Assembly: GCA_015680685.1 (NCBI GenBank)
Contig: MNCI01001925.1
Span: 560,609 to 624,608 of the forward strand
Length of the DNA: 64,000 nt
Source: Gnetum montanum
Taxonomy: Eukaryota; Streptophyta; Gnetopsida; Gnetales; Gnetaceae
Reading direction: 5' to 3'
Shown piece after piece: positions 36,526 to 48,721 of the stretch. The notes under the pieces are model-generated. The model did no database searches and was not told the DNA's origin. It saw only the letters and a program-made list of their open reading frames with translations. Made by a program: the position numbers and the translations under genes. Positions within the stretch are counted from its first letter, which is position 1. Each line of letters begins with the position of its first letter.

Positions 36526-37126
36526 AAGTAAAGGCACCGACAACATTCATCAGCAACTGCTCAAATGTTGCTCTGTCAAACTTGGAAGTGCGAAGGTGGG
36601 GGGGGTGGGGCGAAGGGAAGAAAGCATAGGAGGGATTTTACAGAAGTGAGAGGAGAGAGGTTCATGGAAGACTCAAGCATGTGAACATGAACCTTTTGTG
36701 AATATGTCATTAGGTGTTCTTTTGTGAGTGTATTTGCGAGAAGTTACGTTACCATACTATATATGAAGGGCTTTCATGGATGAGTTGTGTTATGCTTGGA
36801 TGACCTGGATGAGTTGTTTTACATCCATTTTTCCACTTTTTTTTCTTTCTTTTTTCTCTTTTTTTTTCTTGAATTACATTCCACTAGGCGAGTTGCATTA
36901 CGTCAGTTCATGGACATGATGATGTGAAAGAATTTGACTGAATGTTTAGTCTTTGTATAAACAATGAAGAGGGTAAAAGTGGTCATAAGGATAAGGGAAG
37001 GGGGAAGTGAAGTAAGGTATCTGATGGAGGGAGAGGTAGGGTTTGCACTCCCAAGTAGCTAGGCTAGTCTGAATAGCCACTTCAAGGATGTCATGACATC
37101 TCACTTTCTAATGAACGCATTCTCGA
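36526..37126 (-). other. 3' untranslated region of D
   Basis: This aligns with the 3' end of C' (60900-61449): shared AAAACAACTCATCCAGG, TTCACATGCTTGAGTCTTCC and GAGCAGTTGCTGATG blocks, all on the element sense strand. No coding frame is conserved. A T-rich run lies at 36830-36870. Confidence 0.6.
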
Positions 37127-37585
37127 TCAACGTTGACGTAACAAGTAACCTGGAAAATGTAACAGAGAACAGAGAGTAAAAGCAATCTTCCTAATTGCTA
37201 GGGGAAAGGTAAGGCTATTGAAATAAGCACCTTCAAATGTGAAAAGGAAGACAGAGGCCACTAAAGAGGGACATAGCAAGGAGTAAGGGTCCCAATGTTG
37301 ATGCCACAGTTCAAGCGACTCCCATTGATAGCTAGATTCATCTTGCTCCATCGACTGGGCAAAGAACCAGTCAAGTGAACCTACTAAGCCAAAATCTGGT
37401 GGCGGTGATGGATGGAGGCCACTGAGACTATGGATGACCACATTTTCTTTAGGGCTCCAAGTGGTGAAGTTTATCCCATGAGCTACAACTATAGAGTGAC
37501 TATCATAGCAACACCTCCGAGGGATCAATAACATGCCTTTCGACATATATGAGGAATCAGTAGGATGCCAGTGAGGTAGTGGCAT
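37127..37585 (-). CDS. Small ORF downstream of integrase, D copy (intact, 152 codons)
   Basis: An open frame from MPLPHWHPTDSS to LLRQR. It is unbroken although every other ORF in D has stops. The C' copy (60448) aligns for about 85 codons with conservative changes: RCCYDSHSIVV, FTTWSPKEN, IHSLSGLHPS and DWFFAQ. A shorter, weaker copy lies in B (21149). Composition is rich in His, Ser, Trp and Leu; the last 45 residues are hydrophobic (VASVFLFTFEGAYF, LCSLLHFPGYLL) and could be membrane-associated. The family is unknown. It could encode an accessory or envelope-position protein, or be a conserved non-coding stretch open by chance. Confidence 0.45.
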   Translation of the reverse strand: MPLPHWHPTDSSYMSKGMLLIPRRCCYDSHSIVVAHGINFTTWSPKENVVIHSLSGLHPSPPPDFGLVGSLDWFFAQSMEQDESSYQWESLELWHQHWDPYSLLCPSLVASVFLFTFEGAYFNSLTFPLAIRKIAFTLCSLLHFPGYLLRQR

Positions 37586-37689
37586 TACATCTGTTCCAAT
37601 GCCTTACTCATTCCATCTAGTAGGGATGTAGTGTAAGAGTGCTGACGCTTGCTTGCTTCATGGATTTTCCATTGATGGATTCTATTTTT

Positions 37690-38040
37690 GAGTCTTGGTT
37701 GACTGTTGCTGCTGGTTTTAAGCCTTAGCAGGGCATGTTCCCAGTTTAAAGTCTGGGCAGACTGAAACCTGCTAGTTTTACATCGTAGTGGATAGTGGAA
37801 GAGCTAGTTTATGGTCCTAGCAGACCATGCTATGGGTGTCAATTTTATGTCATGACCCAAGGACAAGTCTATGCTAGTTTAGTATCTTAGCAGATGTATG
37901 CTTACCTTGCCAATTTCACGTTGTGGCGGATGGTCGAAAACTCTGCCAGTTTAGCACCTTGGCAGACGCATGCAAGAAATGCCAGTTTTACGTCATAGCA
38001 GACATGTACAACTTTGCTAGTTTTATGTTGTAGAGGATGT
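37690..38040 (-). repeat. 3' motif array of element D
   Basis: About nine units read on the minus strand as CTGCCAAGGTGCTAAACTGGCA, TCTGCTAAGATACTAAACTA and similar. It lies between the integrase end (38074) and the small ORF, the same place as in B, C' and E. Confidence 0.8.
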
Positions 38041-38073
38041 GTGTTACCTTTACAGTTGAGCCAAGTTGGCATT

Positions 38074-41000
38074 TAGATGTAGTACCACTTCAGATACAGA
38101 TGATTCACTGGATTCGGGTGTTCGTTGCTATCGATACCCACTAACTTGAACGCTCCATTTCCATATGCATTGACGACCAGGAAAGGGCCTTCCCAGTTTG
38201 CAAATAATTTTCCTACTATTTCAAAAATGGCCTTGAGAACTAATTCTCCTTTCTTGATTGGTCATTGATGCAGATTGTGTCAATTCTTCTATCTTTGTTT
38301 GTCCTAATATCTTTCAATGGTGTCAAGCATCTAGATGCGCTTCTCCTCCACTACATCTAAATCCACGATCCTAGACTCGTCATGTTGAGTCTCATTTATA
38401 ACCATGGAGAGGACCATCTGTAATGAGGGGATCTACAATTCCAAGGGCAACACTACTTCGGATCCATAGACTAGTCCAAGGGCATCCTGTCTGTAGCTAT
38501 TCTACATGTCGTATGATACAGCCATAACACATAGAGGATTTTCTCGTGCCATCGCTTTTTGTTACTGCTGAGCATATTTTCCAACAAGTTGATGACCACT
38601 TTGTTCATTTCCTCTGCTTGACCATTTTCTTGTGGGTAATAGGGTGAAGAAAAAGATTACTTGATACCAAGATATTCGCAAAACGATTAGGTTTTGGTGC
38701 TACTAAATTATGGCCCATTGTCAGTCACAAAAGTCATAGGGAGCCCAAACTTGGTTACTATGTTGTCTAAGATGAAATGGAAAACCAATTGGGATGTAAT
38801 CTTCTGTAAGGAGATAGGCTCAACCCACTTCATGATGTACTCAGTGGTGGTGATGATGAAGCTATGTCCCACAGAAGATTTAGATGTAATGGGACCTATG
38901 ATATCTAGTCCCCATTGTTGGAATAGCCAAGTAATTTGTGTAGTTTGTAACTCAGTTGGTGACACGTGTATTAAGTTTGTGTAACATTGGCATGTGTTAC
39001 ATGTCTTAACCTTAGTAAGGTAGTGTTTTTCCATATATGGCCAATAGTACCCTAGGCGTTTGATTTTAGCGACCATAGCTCAGGGGGCTACGTGTCCTCC
39101 ACACAGCCCCTCGTGGACTTCACTAACTATTCATTGTGCTTGGTCATTATTAACACAAGTTAGAAATACTTCATCAAAAGAGCATCTACAGAGAGTAATG
39201 TCTCCAATGATGACGTATTACCTGGCATGCTTGCGTACTGCGTCTTTTTGCACATGTGTTAGCTCGTGCGGTGGTTTGCCATGTAGAAGGTAAGTATTAA
39301 TATTTTCATACCATTCTGGTGTTCCTCCTATGTTTAATGAAGATATTTTTGCTACTTGAATGACAAGGTCTATACATTCCATCATTAAAGAAGGCCAAGT
39401 GGCAAACAAGTGTGGTGGCACATTTAGTGCCAATGTGGCTAGTGCATCGGCTAGAACGTTTTCATTATGTGGCATGTGTTGGGCATCAGTTGTCACAAAT
39501 TGCTTCAAGAGATCTTTAGCCATATCGCAATAGGACTACAAATGCACAGCTTTGCAGGCATAGACTCTTGTGATTTGATTGATGACGAGCATTGAATCGC
39601 CTCAGATTTCTAGGTGTTGGATGTTGTGTTCTCTAGCTGTCAACAATCCCCTAAGAAGCCCCGTGTACTCTACCACATTGTTCATATAAGGGAAAGCTAG
39701 GTGATTAGCTAATGTACAAACATCCTTAGGGGAAAGTGTAATAACAGTGGTAGCACTATCGCCTATGGTATTCAAAGCTCTGTCGAAATACAACATCGCC
39801 TCAAGGCCTGTTGATAAAGGGCTTAAACTATGTACACGTTCATCCAAAAATTCTGGCTCTATCGTAGCTTGATCATGAACGAGTAATGTTGCAAGCTTTT
39901 CAGCTATATCTTGACCTTTAGTGGACGATTGGCCAACATAATGTAAATCAAATTTAGCTGTGATAGCCTTCCAGTGAGCTATCCTACTACTCTCATACAA
40001 GTTGTTTGAGATAGCTCACAGAACATTATTTTTGCAAATTATATTGACTTGGCTGCGGAGAAAATAGTGTTTACATTTCTTAAGTGCGAAGACCAAAGCC
40101 AAACAGTTATGATCCACTTCATTGTACCTCATTTTGTATGCAAATAGAGCATGACTTAGATAATAGATAGGGGATTCTGACCCATCATTCATTTTTTTTG
40201 GCAAAGTAACGTAGCTATAGACATGTCTAAGTTCACTAGATAAATGTAAAAAGGTTGATCCCTTTGTGGTGGGAAAACCGTTGGTAAGTGTTGCAGCTCC
40301 TTCTTCAAGTTGTCAAATGCACGCTGGCAGTCATCGGTCCATTCAAAATTAACACCCGTCTTAAGGAGATGTTGCATAGGATGTAATTTATCAGTTAATT
40401 TTGAGATGAACTGCCTGATAAATTATAGTCTCCCTTGCAATCCACATAGTTCCTTGAGGTTTGTAGGTGGCCTTAAATCAACAATGGCTTTAACCTTGTC
40501 GGGGTCGACTCGGATGCGAGTCTCTAATACCACAAATCCCAACATGCATCCGGTTTTGACTCCGAATACACATTTCTTTGGGTTGAGCCTTAAGTCATGC
40601 TTGAGACATCGTTTAAGGACTAACTCCAGATCTTCTGAATGATCTTTCAACTTTATAGACTTGAAAGCTATGTCATCCACGTAGTCATTCAATCTTTCTA
40701 AGAGGTAATCGCTAAAGATGTATGTCATGGAATGTTGATAAGTTTCTCCAGCACTTTTTAGCCTGAAAGGCATCATAGTGTAAGAGAAAGTCCCCCAAAA
40801 CTTCATGAATGTTGTGGTTAGTTGATGCTCTAGGTTAATACGAATCTAATTATAACCTAAAAAATCATCCATAAAGGATAGAAGTGCATGACCAGTTGTT
40901 GTGTCAATCAATTGATCAATACTCGGTAATGGAAAATTGTCCTTAATTGTGGCTTTGTTCAAATCCTTAAATTCTTTGCAGATGTCTATTCCTCTTATTT

Positions 41001-41553
41001 TCTTAGAGACCACTACAATGTTTGACACCCAATCTAAGTAATCGACCGCGTGGATGAAACCAGCCTAATACAGCTTAGTGATTTCGTTATGCACTGCTAG
41101 CACAATTTTTGGCTTAATCTTTTATGCCTTTTATCTAATCACTTTGACACGTGGGTCTAAAACTATGTTATGCTATATTAATCTTGGGTCTAATCCCAGC
41201 ATGTCTTCGTATGACCATGCAAACATAGCAGCATTGTTTTGGAGCACTTGCATTATTCCACTCTATGTTTGTTGGTCCAAGAGGGAACTGACCCTAAGAG
41301 TTTTACTTTTTCCTTTGCGCGTAACTATAGGGATCTCATTGAGAGGGTCCTTGGTCACATCACCAGCCTCCAGGTCTAGAGTTTGGGCTAGATGTTTTGG
41401 ATAGCCTAGGGATATTTTCAATGTTACTATGGTTGTGTCAAAAAATGAAGGGTTTGTTCCTATTAGCATGTGATTGAGCTATCTAACGATTTCCCCATAT
41501 GGGCCTACTAAGGCTAGGGGTGCGAATAAAGCTACATCCATTTGCAAATTTCC
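38074..41553 (-). pseudogene. pol: pol of element D
   Basis: Minus strand. It begins after a candidate acceptor (GGTTGTTTTGTAG, 41554 rightward). The N-terminal extension with LDLEAGDVTKDPL (about 41360) precedes RT, which carries DFLGYN, TFSYTMMPFRLKSAGETYQ, and catalytic YVDD at 40672-40683. Standard RNase H follows (40290-40020), then archaeal-type RNase H with NNVVEYTGLLRGL (about 39690), integrase zinc region (39100-38950), GLDIIGPIT (38910), TDNGP (38710) and the terminal NHLYLKWYYI at 38074. RT from 40423 to 40806 and integrase 38708-39076 are open; stops elsewhere disable it. Confidence 0.9.
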
Positions 41554-42100
41554 CTACAAAACAACCAAAAATGGAAGTTGTTACATTATTTTCTGCCAAT
41601 ATGTTGAAACGATAAAAGTTTACTTTTTTGTGTTAGAGTTGCATATTAGAAAAGCTTCCAGTTTAAGGTGTTAGTGGACCATTACAAATATGCACAGTCT
41701 GTGAGAAGATGGCAAGAAGATGAAAGATGTAACATGGTGTGTTTAGTGTACTGGAGTAAGGAATTTAAATTTTTGTACAGACCATAGTTAATGTTTGCTA
41801 GATTATGAGGTGATAAGCTATGGATTAGTTTAGGGTCATTTCGGACCGTAGTTCATATGATATCTATGAAATTAATGCCTTGATCTTTGCATTTCATCTC
41901 ATACTGACACTGGTGTTTTGGGAAATTTTCGCATCAATCAAGCATAAAATCAATTAGTTTCCAGTAATTTCATTTATAAAGCAACGGTTCGTGCTCAAAG
42001 CAGGCCATAGATATCGCAAATTTGAATCTAGCTACAGCAGAAAAGGAGCGGAAGCGAGGCATAAATAGATGATTTCATGAATACTTGCTCAATTTTGGCT
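41554..42100 (-). repeat. Pre-RT spacer of D with motif copies
   Basis: Read on the minus strand, GGTCCGAAATGACCCTAAAC (near 41850) and GTCCACTAACACCTTAAACT (near 41665) are the dispersed motif. The spacer lies between the start of the antisense gene (42101) and RT, so it should hold the antisense promoter. Confidence 0.55.
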
Positions 42101-45100
42101 ATGGAACCAAAGGTTAGAGGAAAGAATGCCAAATTGGCAAGGATTAACGAAGTGCAGGAGAGTCTGCAGTGAGCTTCGCAGGCCAGAGTCGAGGCTTGGG
42201 AGGTTACTCTGCTTAACCGGTAAGTCACCCTTCATCCTCTTATACTATTGTTATTTTTGTTACAGCATCATAGTCGTATTTATTTTGAATGCATGTTACA
42301 TCAGGCGTTAACATCTATTTATGTGGACTAAGATATTATAGTTTGTTGCATTACCTTTGTCTTCGCTATTAGAGATACCTTGTGTTGTCACGATGGTTTA
42401 GGTAACGTTGAGCAATACTGTGCAAACGTAGTGTATGATCGAAAAGTCTAGGTATTGTATTTGTGTGTAGCATAATCAGGGTTTTGTTTTTCTTTTCTTT
42501 TCACGCATGTAATAGTTGCATATCACACTGGAGTAATACGCAGTGTTGCTTTCATTGCTATCATTAGAGATAGACCTTGAGCTATTGCAAGCGTTTGGGC
42601 AATGGCTATGCATTTCCAGTATAATCTGTAATATTGTGGGAATCAAGAGAACCCTAATGTCATTGCTGAATTTCTATGTCTGAATCGTGTGTCTAATAGT
42701 AATGCATTTTTATTATACAGTATTATGCTAAAGCCCATCCTAATCGTTTTGGACATCGTGGGCATTCTATGCTACTCACATGTTCCCGCGGCCAATGTTC
42801 CTCCTCCTCATGCTCGTATAAAGGAGGAGGCGGTATGGTTCCAAAGAGGCGCATGAGAGTTCTTGCATTTTTTTCTTTGTAATTTTAGTGTAATCATCTG
42901 GTCACATCTACCAGGCAATGTAGCTGTTGTTACTTTAGAGACACTACTGGCTAGTTCGACGTAGAGCATTTTGATGTTATTGATAGATGACATGATTGAA
43001 ACTGTGCAGATGTAAGACCACGAATACAACGCCAAAGGTTTGAGGCATTTGAGCTAGATCTAGGATATGCCCAGGTTTAACTATTATCATGCCTACAACA
43101 CTCTGTTTGTGGCTCTTCATGTCACAACCTACTTCTAGAATCTGCCTAGCACATGTATTATGTAGGTAGGTAAGTTTTTTTTTGCTTCTTTTCATGCTGT
43201 TGTAGCATGCTAACTACTGTTTAAATTTGCGTTGAGCATAAACAATTTACCTATCCTCTGTTGTGTAGATTTTTCATTAATGACAGTGGTCTCCTGGGCA
43301 ATAACAATACATTGTCATTGACTGAAAGGGATATAACAAAATTTACTTCCGTCAGCAACGTATGGGCCGATGTCATGGGATAACTGGCATTCGAAATCCC
43401 AAAATACCCTACCCACTATGCCGACTTCTTTTCTAGATGTAAAAGACTCAGATGGCTAGATAGGGAATGGACTTTGGATCCTCCCCTCACCATCGTAGAT
43501 GTGCAAAGGAAAATCAATCTATTTCCTTTACCATTCAGGCCTGGTAAATTTTATTATAATGATCAATGGTATCAATGTTATTAGCTAGAAATAATTTATG
43601 AAGTTGTCTCATATTTCCTTAACTATCATATAATTTTGGTAGTTAGGGAATCACGGGAAATGACGATTATGGCCTCCGGTCGTGAGGCAAATAGTCTCTT
43701 CTTCTATTATAGTGATGTAAAGGAAAAACAATGCTGGCTTGGCCATAGAGTGGCCCCAATTATATTAACCAATAATCTTCGGGAGGCTAGACTGATGGAC
43801 CTATTTTTGGCCATAACCCCCGATGTCATCGTGGGTGAAATGTTGACCCTAGTCAACTCCTTCAGTGAAGAAGCTGAGTGTCTCTGCATACGCATGCATA
43901 ATGTGTGTGTGAATTTTGACATTGATACGTAGCTGTTCGTTGATCTCTTTGGGATCCCCTACGATGGCTTTCCTATAGATGAGAAGTCGAAGAGGAGTTC
44001 CAAGTACCAGCAAGAGATAGAGGAGTGGCTAGGGGTTAGAAAAGAAGTTAAGGGAATCCCCTCCAACAAGATCGAGTTTTGTGGCATGAGGAAGGGGCCT
44101 GGGCCTTGGAAGAAGAGGCTCGAGTCAATAAGGTGAGCAGCGCATAGGTTCCTACACATGAAAAGGAAGTAGTAATGGAGGATGCCAAAGTCCTTTCGGT
44201 TGGGACAGGAAAAGGTAAGTGATTTATAACTCAGTGAGGTTAACTTTTACAACGTACTAGACTCTAGACAATTGCTTCTAAAGGTTATACTGGTCATCGT
44301 AATGTCTTAGTTATGTCTTTATATGGAACTTGTTATGTGTAATAGGTGACCAGGGCATATACTTGTCAATAGTGGTGACTCGATCTTAGGGAAAATTTCG
44401 TGATAAATTTGCCTTTATGGAAGGCGTCATTCAAGATATGATTAGTCTCTTAGAGCGAATCGATCCTGAAGTAGGTATGTTATGATCATTATGTAGAGGT
44501 TATTCCATTGTGGCATTACGTTACCTAATTATGCCTAACTGTCATTTTATGTTATTAGGAGATCACCTTAGATGGAATCTGTCAGAGCCTATTGATTTAG
44601 ACGCCATCGAACCCCCATCGAAAGCAACTGTCATGCCATACTACATTTTCAACGAGATGCCTAAATGTGCTGTACGCTTGACTCGCTCCTTATGAAAATG
44701 TGAAAGCATGAACGAAGACCTTTGGAAGAGACTGCAAAGGTCAGAGAAGAAGAGGATGGCTCTAAGTGATGAGGTTGGGGATTTAAGGTCATAGAACGAA
44801 TTCCTGTAGGCCCAGGGAATGGGCAGCGAGGACTAGTAGATAGATATTGTTGACTATGCTTGTTACTAGATGGTCATTAGGAATAGTGTTCAAACTAGTC
44901 GTGAACTGGTCAAGTAGTAGATGCAAATGGATCTCCTAGGTCAAAAAAATCTAGACTGCAAGGACTTTAGCATGAGTGTGCAAGAATGGGGGCAGATATA
45001 GAAAGACCATAAACATTTCTATAGGCTGGAATGCACTACCTATCATCAACATTACAGGGACTCTGCCATCGAGGCTCAGTCCCTTTGACTATTCCTCGAC

Positions 45101-45713
45101 GTTATTGGTGCTTCCAGTGCATTTGAAAATTTTCAGGAGCAAGTGATGGTAAGTGCTTTCCTAGAAAGGGAAATGACTCTTCCTGGGGGAGAGACAACCA
45201 TCCCTTCCTTCTTCCCTAACCCACCCTGATGGACTCCTATGAAGAAGGGGAAGGTCAAGGCTGGAGCTAATCTAGGAGATCAAGTTTGGTCTGACCTTAC
45301 TGCGGATGAAATTATGCAATGTCTATGGGTTGGCTTAGAATAAATCCATTTTTCTATTGATGTAGGACCATCATAGGTAAGTTGTGGTGGTATTGTGCTT
45401 TTTTCATATCTAGTTTTGATGGTGATGTCAATATGTGTGTTATGTGTAATTACAGGAATGACCCGAGGAGGTTCCTTAGCAGGATGAACATAATGAGGGT
45501 GAAGATCCTCATGAGGAGGGTCTACAAGAAATAGAGCATAATGGTGATGATCAGTGTCGTGGCTAACAACCTCATACGGAAGAGCCTAGCAGGGAGGCCC
45601 TCCTTCATGAAGAAATGCCAAATGAAAAAGGTGGCCCCTATGAGGATGATTTTCTTGAAGTAGAGATGGAACTGGGAGATACGAGTGATAGTGGGGACAA
45701 AGGTGATGCATAA
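42101..45713 (+). pseudogene. Antisense spliced gene of D (best-preserved exon map)
   Basis: Plus strand, opposite to gag and pol; family unknown. Proposed exons: 42101-42219 (MEPKVRGKNAKLARI; donor GTAAGTC), 42721-43169 (acceptor TTATTATACAG, donor GTAAGTT; may be two exons), 43269-43543 (FFINDSGLLG...RWLDREWTLD), 43643-44214 (VRESREMTIMASG...LFGIPYDG...IEEWL; donor GTAAGTG), about 44346-44474 (FAFMEGVIQDMISLLERIDPEV), 44559-45376 (helix-rich, then EREMTLPGGE; donor GTAAGTT) and 45456-45713 (acceptor AATTACAG; acidic tail ending GDSGDKGDA-like). These borders agree with C' and largely with B. Stops in several exons make this copy non-functional. The central helical region suggests oligomerisation. 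Confidence 0.65.
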
Positions 45714-46280
45714 CGTGGCTATATTAGCCATGGTTTTATTGTGATTGGATGAAATAGAAGATAATATTTTCCTTTAACATTTTAATGCAAATTTGGTCTC
45801 GAGTTTAACATTCTTTTGTTGTTTTCACTTGTAAAGTATGAATGGAATCATAGGTTTTAGCACTACGACAAGCTGCAGTTAATTTAAGTGTACAACATAA
45901 ATGAAGTTACTAGTTTAAAGCCATTGCGAGCCGCTAAATGATTCAAATGTAGAGTGGAAATGAAATCATTAGTCTAAGGCCACTTCGGGCCTTCGATAGT
46001 TTTAGGCCATTCTGGGCCTTTGATAGTTTTAGGCCATTCCAGGCCTTTGATAGTTTTAGGCCATTCTGGGCCTTCGATAGTTTTAGGCCATTTCGGGCCT
46101 TCAGTAGTTTTAGGCCATTCTGGGCCTTTGCTAATTTTAGATGAGTGAAAGAGTAATGAAGACAGCTGGAGAAAAAGTAAAGATAAGCATAAGTGTAATG
46201 AGAATAGATGGTGGTAGCATAAATATATGCGTAAATGAAATAAGCATTTGTACAACATAAATAGAATAGTTGGTGGAAAC
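45714..46280 (-). repeat. Post-protease motif array of D
   Basis: 45960-46135 holds six near-perfect units of about 27 bp, on the minus strand GGCCCAGAATGGCCTAAAAC with TATC. It is separated from the protease by the X insertion at 46281. Confidence 0.85.
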
Positions 46281-47575
46281 TGTTGGCAACCGTTTGGGAC
46301 GTGATCGTCAACGAGTGTCCTCGAATAGGATTTAGGTGCTTGCTAGTCTCTGGCAACACCAAGGCCCAAATACCTCCAAATAGAATCAGTAGTTAATGCG
46401 AGTAGGTGTGTGTGCTGTTGTAGTGTGTGGTTGTGTGAAATGAAATGATTGCGTTGTGTGTAAACTACAAATGACTTATCTTAAAGAGGTTCAGCCAACT
46501 TTGCCAAGTACTATGAGTTGTTGAGAGTTCCTATTTTGTTCAATTGCCTAGTCTACATAGTCCTTATAATACCTACTTGTAACAAATAAAATTTTGCAAA
46601 AAAATTTGAGCACAACTCCATGAATCTACTTCTAATTTTCCCTAGAGAAAGAGATAGTTCCACAAGAAAACTAGAAATAGAACAAGATTCAATGTAAATA
46701 GACAGAAAAGAAAAGAAGATCTGAAATATTTAAACAATGTAAAATGACACGAGTAAACACATCACAATAAAGCTATTCCAAATTCAATATCTACAAATTG
46801 TTCAAACTTCCAAGGCTCAAATAAGCAATTTCTTCAAGACATCCTACTATGCTACCAAAAAATTGCTACATAAACTATCACGTACAAGACTCCATTTTGG
46901 CTAGATAATGGACGTCAACAATTGCATTCAATAGAACCTTCAAAAGACTTGAAAATTTCTGATTGAAATACCATGGAGATTAACTTTAATGATAAAAAGA
47001 AGCTATTCTGGTCCCATCAAAATACCAAAGATTTTCTGAACCTTCTTGACTATTGAATCGTTCAATGGCATGACTACAAGAAAAGGCTATCTTACAACAA
47101 TCTCAATAGTAGTTCTTATACGTTGCACGATAATAAAATTTACTACTAAAATGATCTTAAGGCTTTTAAACACAAGCTCTTCTATGGTAAAATTTTAACA
47201 GAAATTCCTATTGGGCAACAAGAACAATAAGAGCAATCTAAAAATCCCAAAATTACTTGCCAAGGATGATACTATCTAAACTACTAGCTAAACAATTTAA
47301 ACAAAATAAAAAATAAAAAACATAACTCATAGGACCATGAAAAAGAGGCTGAAATCCTTTCTTTAGCAAGTCATCTTACAAGCAATCTTTCACAATGTCT
47401 TTTACAAATGCTCTTCCCAAGAGCCAAAGTGTGTCTCCAAGTGTGAGCTCCAAGTGCTAGTTAGTAGCCTTCCCAAAGTGTGATGTGAGACCTCCTTGGT
47501 GTTCCTTCCTTGACCCCTGAAGCCTTCTTATAGCATTCGAAGGTAGTTAGGTAAGTTACAAAATATCTTGGGTGC
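46281..47575 (-). repeat. X-family LTR, R/U5 side
   Basis: It matches 3066-4139 in reverse orientation up to the identical terminal base, with the TATA-like GCTATAAGAAGG (minus strand) near 47530. Upstream, 47576-48050 is a different U3 with several CACTTGGCAATTGAA-type short repeats. Confidence 0.7.
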
Positions 47576-48240
47576 TCATAACCACCATACAGATAAAAAA
47601 GCTACAATGGACAAGTGTCCTATTCAATTGCCAAGTGTCTTCATTCAGTTGCCAAGTATCTTCATTCAATTGCCAAGTGGCCTCATTTAATTTCCCAGTG
47701 GTCACCATGGAGATAAAAAGGTTGCAATTGACAAGAGTCCCATGCAATTGGCAAGTGGCCCTTTAGTCGTCAAGTGGTCACCATGGAGACAAAAAAGCAA
47801 TAGTTGACAAGTGGCCTTTTTAATTGCCAAGTGGCCTTTGTAATGGTTACAAACATCATGGGATTAAGGCTAGGAGGTTATAACTTCCATACAAAGTTAT
47901 AACTATAGAAATAAAAGCTATGGTGGCCAAGTTTCCTATTAGATAGCTATCCAATATAACTCCTTAGCATATGCACATTTTTAAATTAATAATAATACTC
48001 ACTTGGTACACAACCAAGGGCTATCAAACGTGCAGTAGCATAATAACAACTAAATTACTTATATCAAAACCCAAAGTTAATCAAAGTAAATATAATATTT
48101 TGCAACCAAAGCCTTGATGTAGTTGTGAATGTATAGTCAATGATGCCACTAGCCATGACAATGAGGTGCTTCGAGTTTGATATGGAAGTTGCTATTGATG
48201 TTAACATGTAGCAGGCATGTATGATGGTATGTATGATGGT
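47576..48240 (-). other. X-segment U3-like DNA with short repeats
   Basis: Minus-strand words GGCCACTTGGCAATTGAA, GACACTTGGCAATTGAATAG and CTCCATGGTGACCACTTG recur five or six times at 47600-47850. No gene is seen; the HMGR similarity ends at about 48241. Confidence 0.5.
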
Positions 48241-48721
48241 GTGCCATGGTAGAAAATCTAGGACTGCCTGTGTGCCCTTGAAGACCATGTTCATGCCCAT
48301 GGCGTCCCCTATGGAATAGCAGAACCTCATGAACAGGTTCCCGCCTCCAATTGAGCACTGGATATTCCTCAGCCTCATGAACTGGCTCATGCTATTGAAG
48401 ATCACGACAACTTTGTCAGTATTCTAGGGATCGTCCAGGCACAGCTTGAGTTCAGCGGTGCATTTGGCAGAGGCAAATCCTATAGCAAGGGCTCTGGTCA
48501 TGTCATCCCTAAGCACAACACTGGTGGCACTACCAGATAGATGAATGGCCTTAGATCCTTTGTTAGCGGAGGCAACAAGGTAGCCCTTCTAGAGATATCT
48601 AGGTCACCATTTTCAAAGCTCTACACTTCACACACGTGGTCCTCTTGCAGTTCCCCAGGTTATTCTCTATACTGTGACTTAGGAAGGACCCATTGCACAC
48701 AGAGACCATGATATATTAATT
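48241..48721 (-). pseudogene. HMGR: Fragment of a plant HMG-CoA reductase gene
   Basis: HMG-CoA reductase makes mevalonate in the ER membrane. On the minus strand the frame shows the start of the catalytic domain (SVCNGSFLSHSIENNLGNCKR), then SLEG running straight into EGYLVASANKGSKAIHLSGS, then SVVLRDDMTRA, and [20 protein letters not shown] with the diagnostic GDAMGMNM cofactor-binding motif at 48286-48309. About 55 residues between SLEG and EGYLVAS are missing relative to plant enzymes, possibly by deletion at the repeated LEG/TEG codons. There are in-frame stops and the second half of the catalytic domain is absent. It lies between an RT fragment and an X LTR, in the same orientation, so it looks captured by a retroelement. 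Confidence 0.85.
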
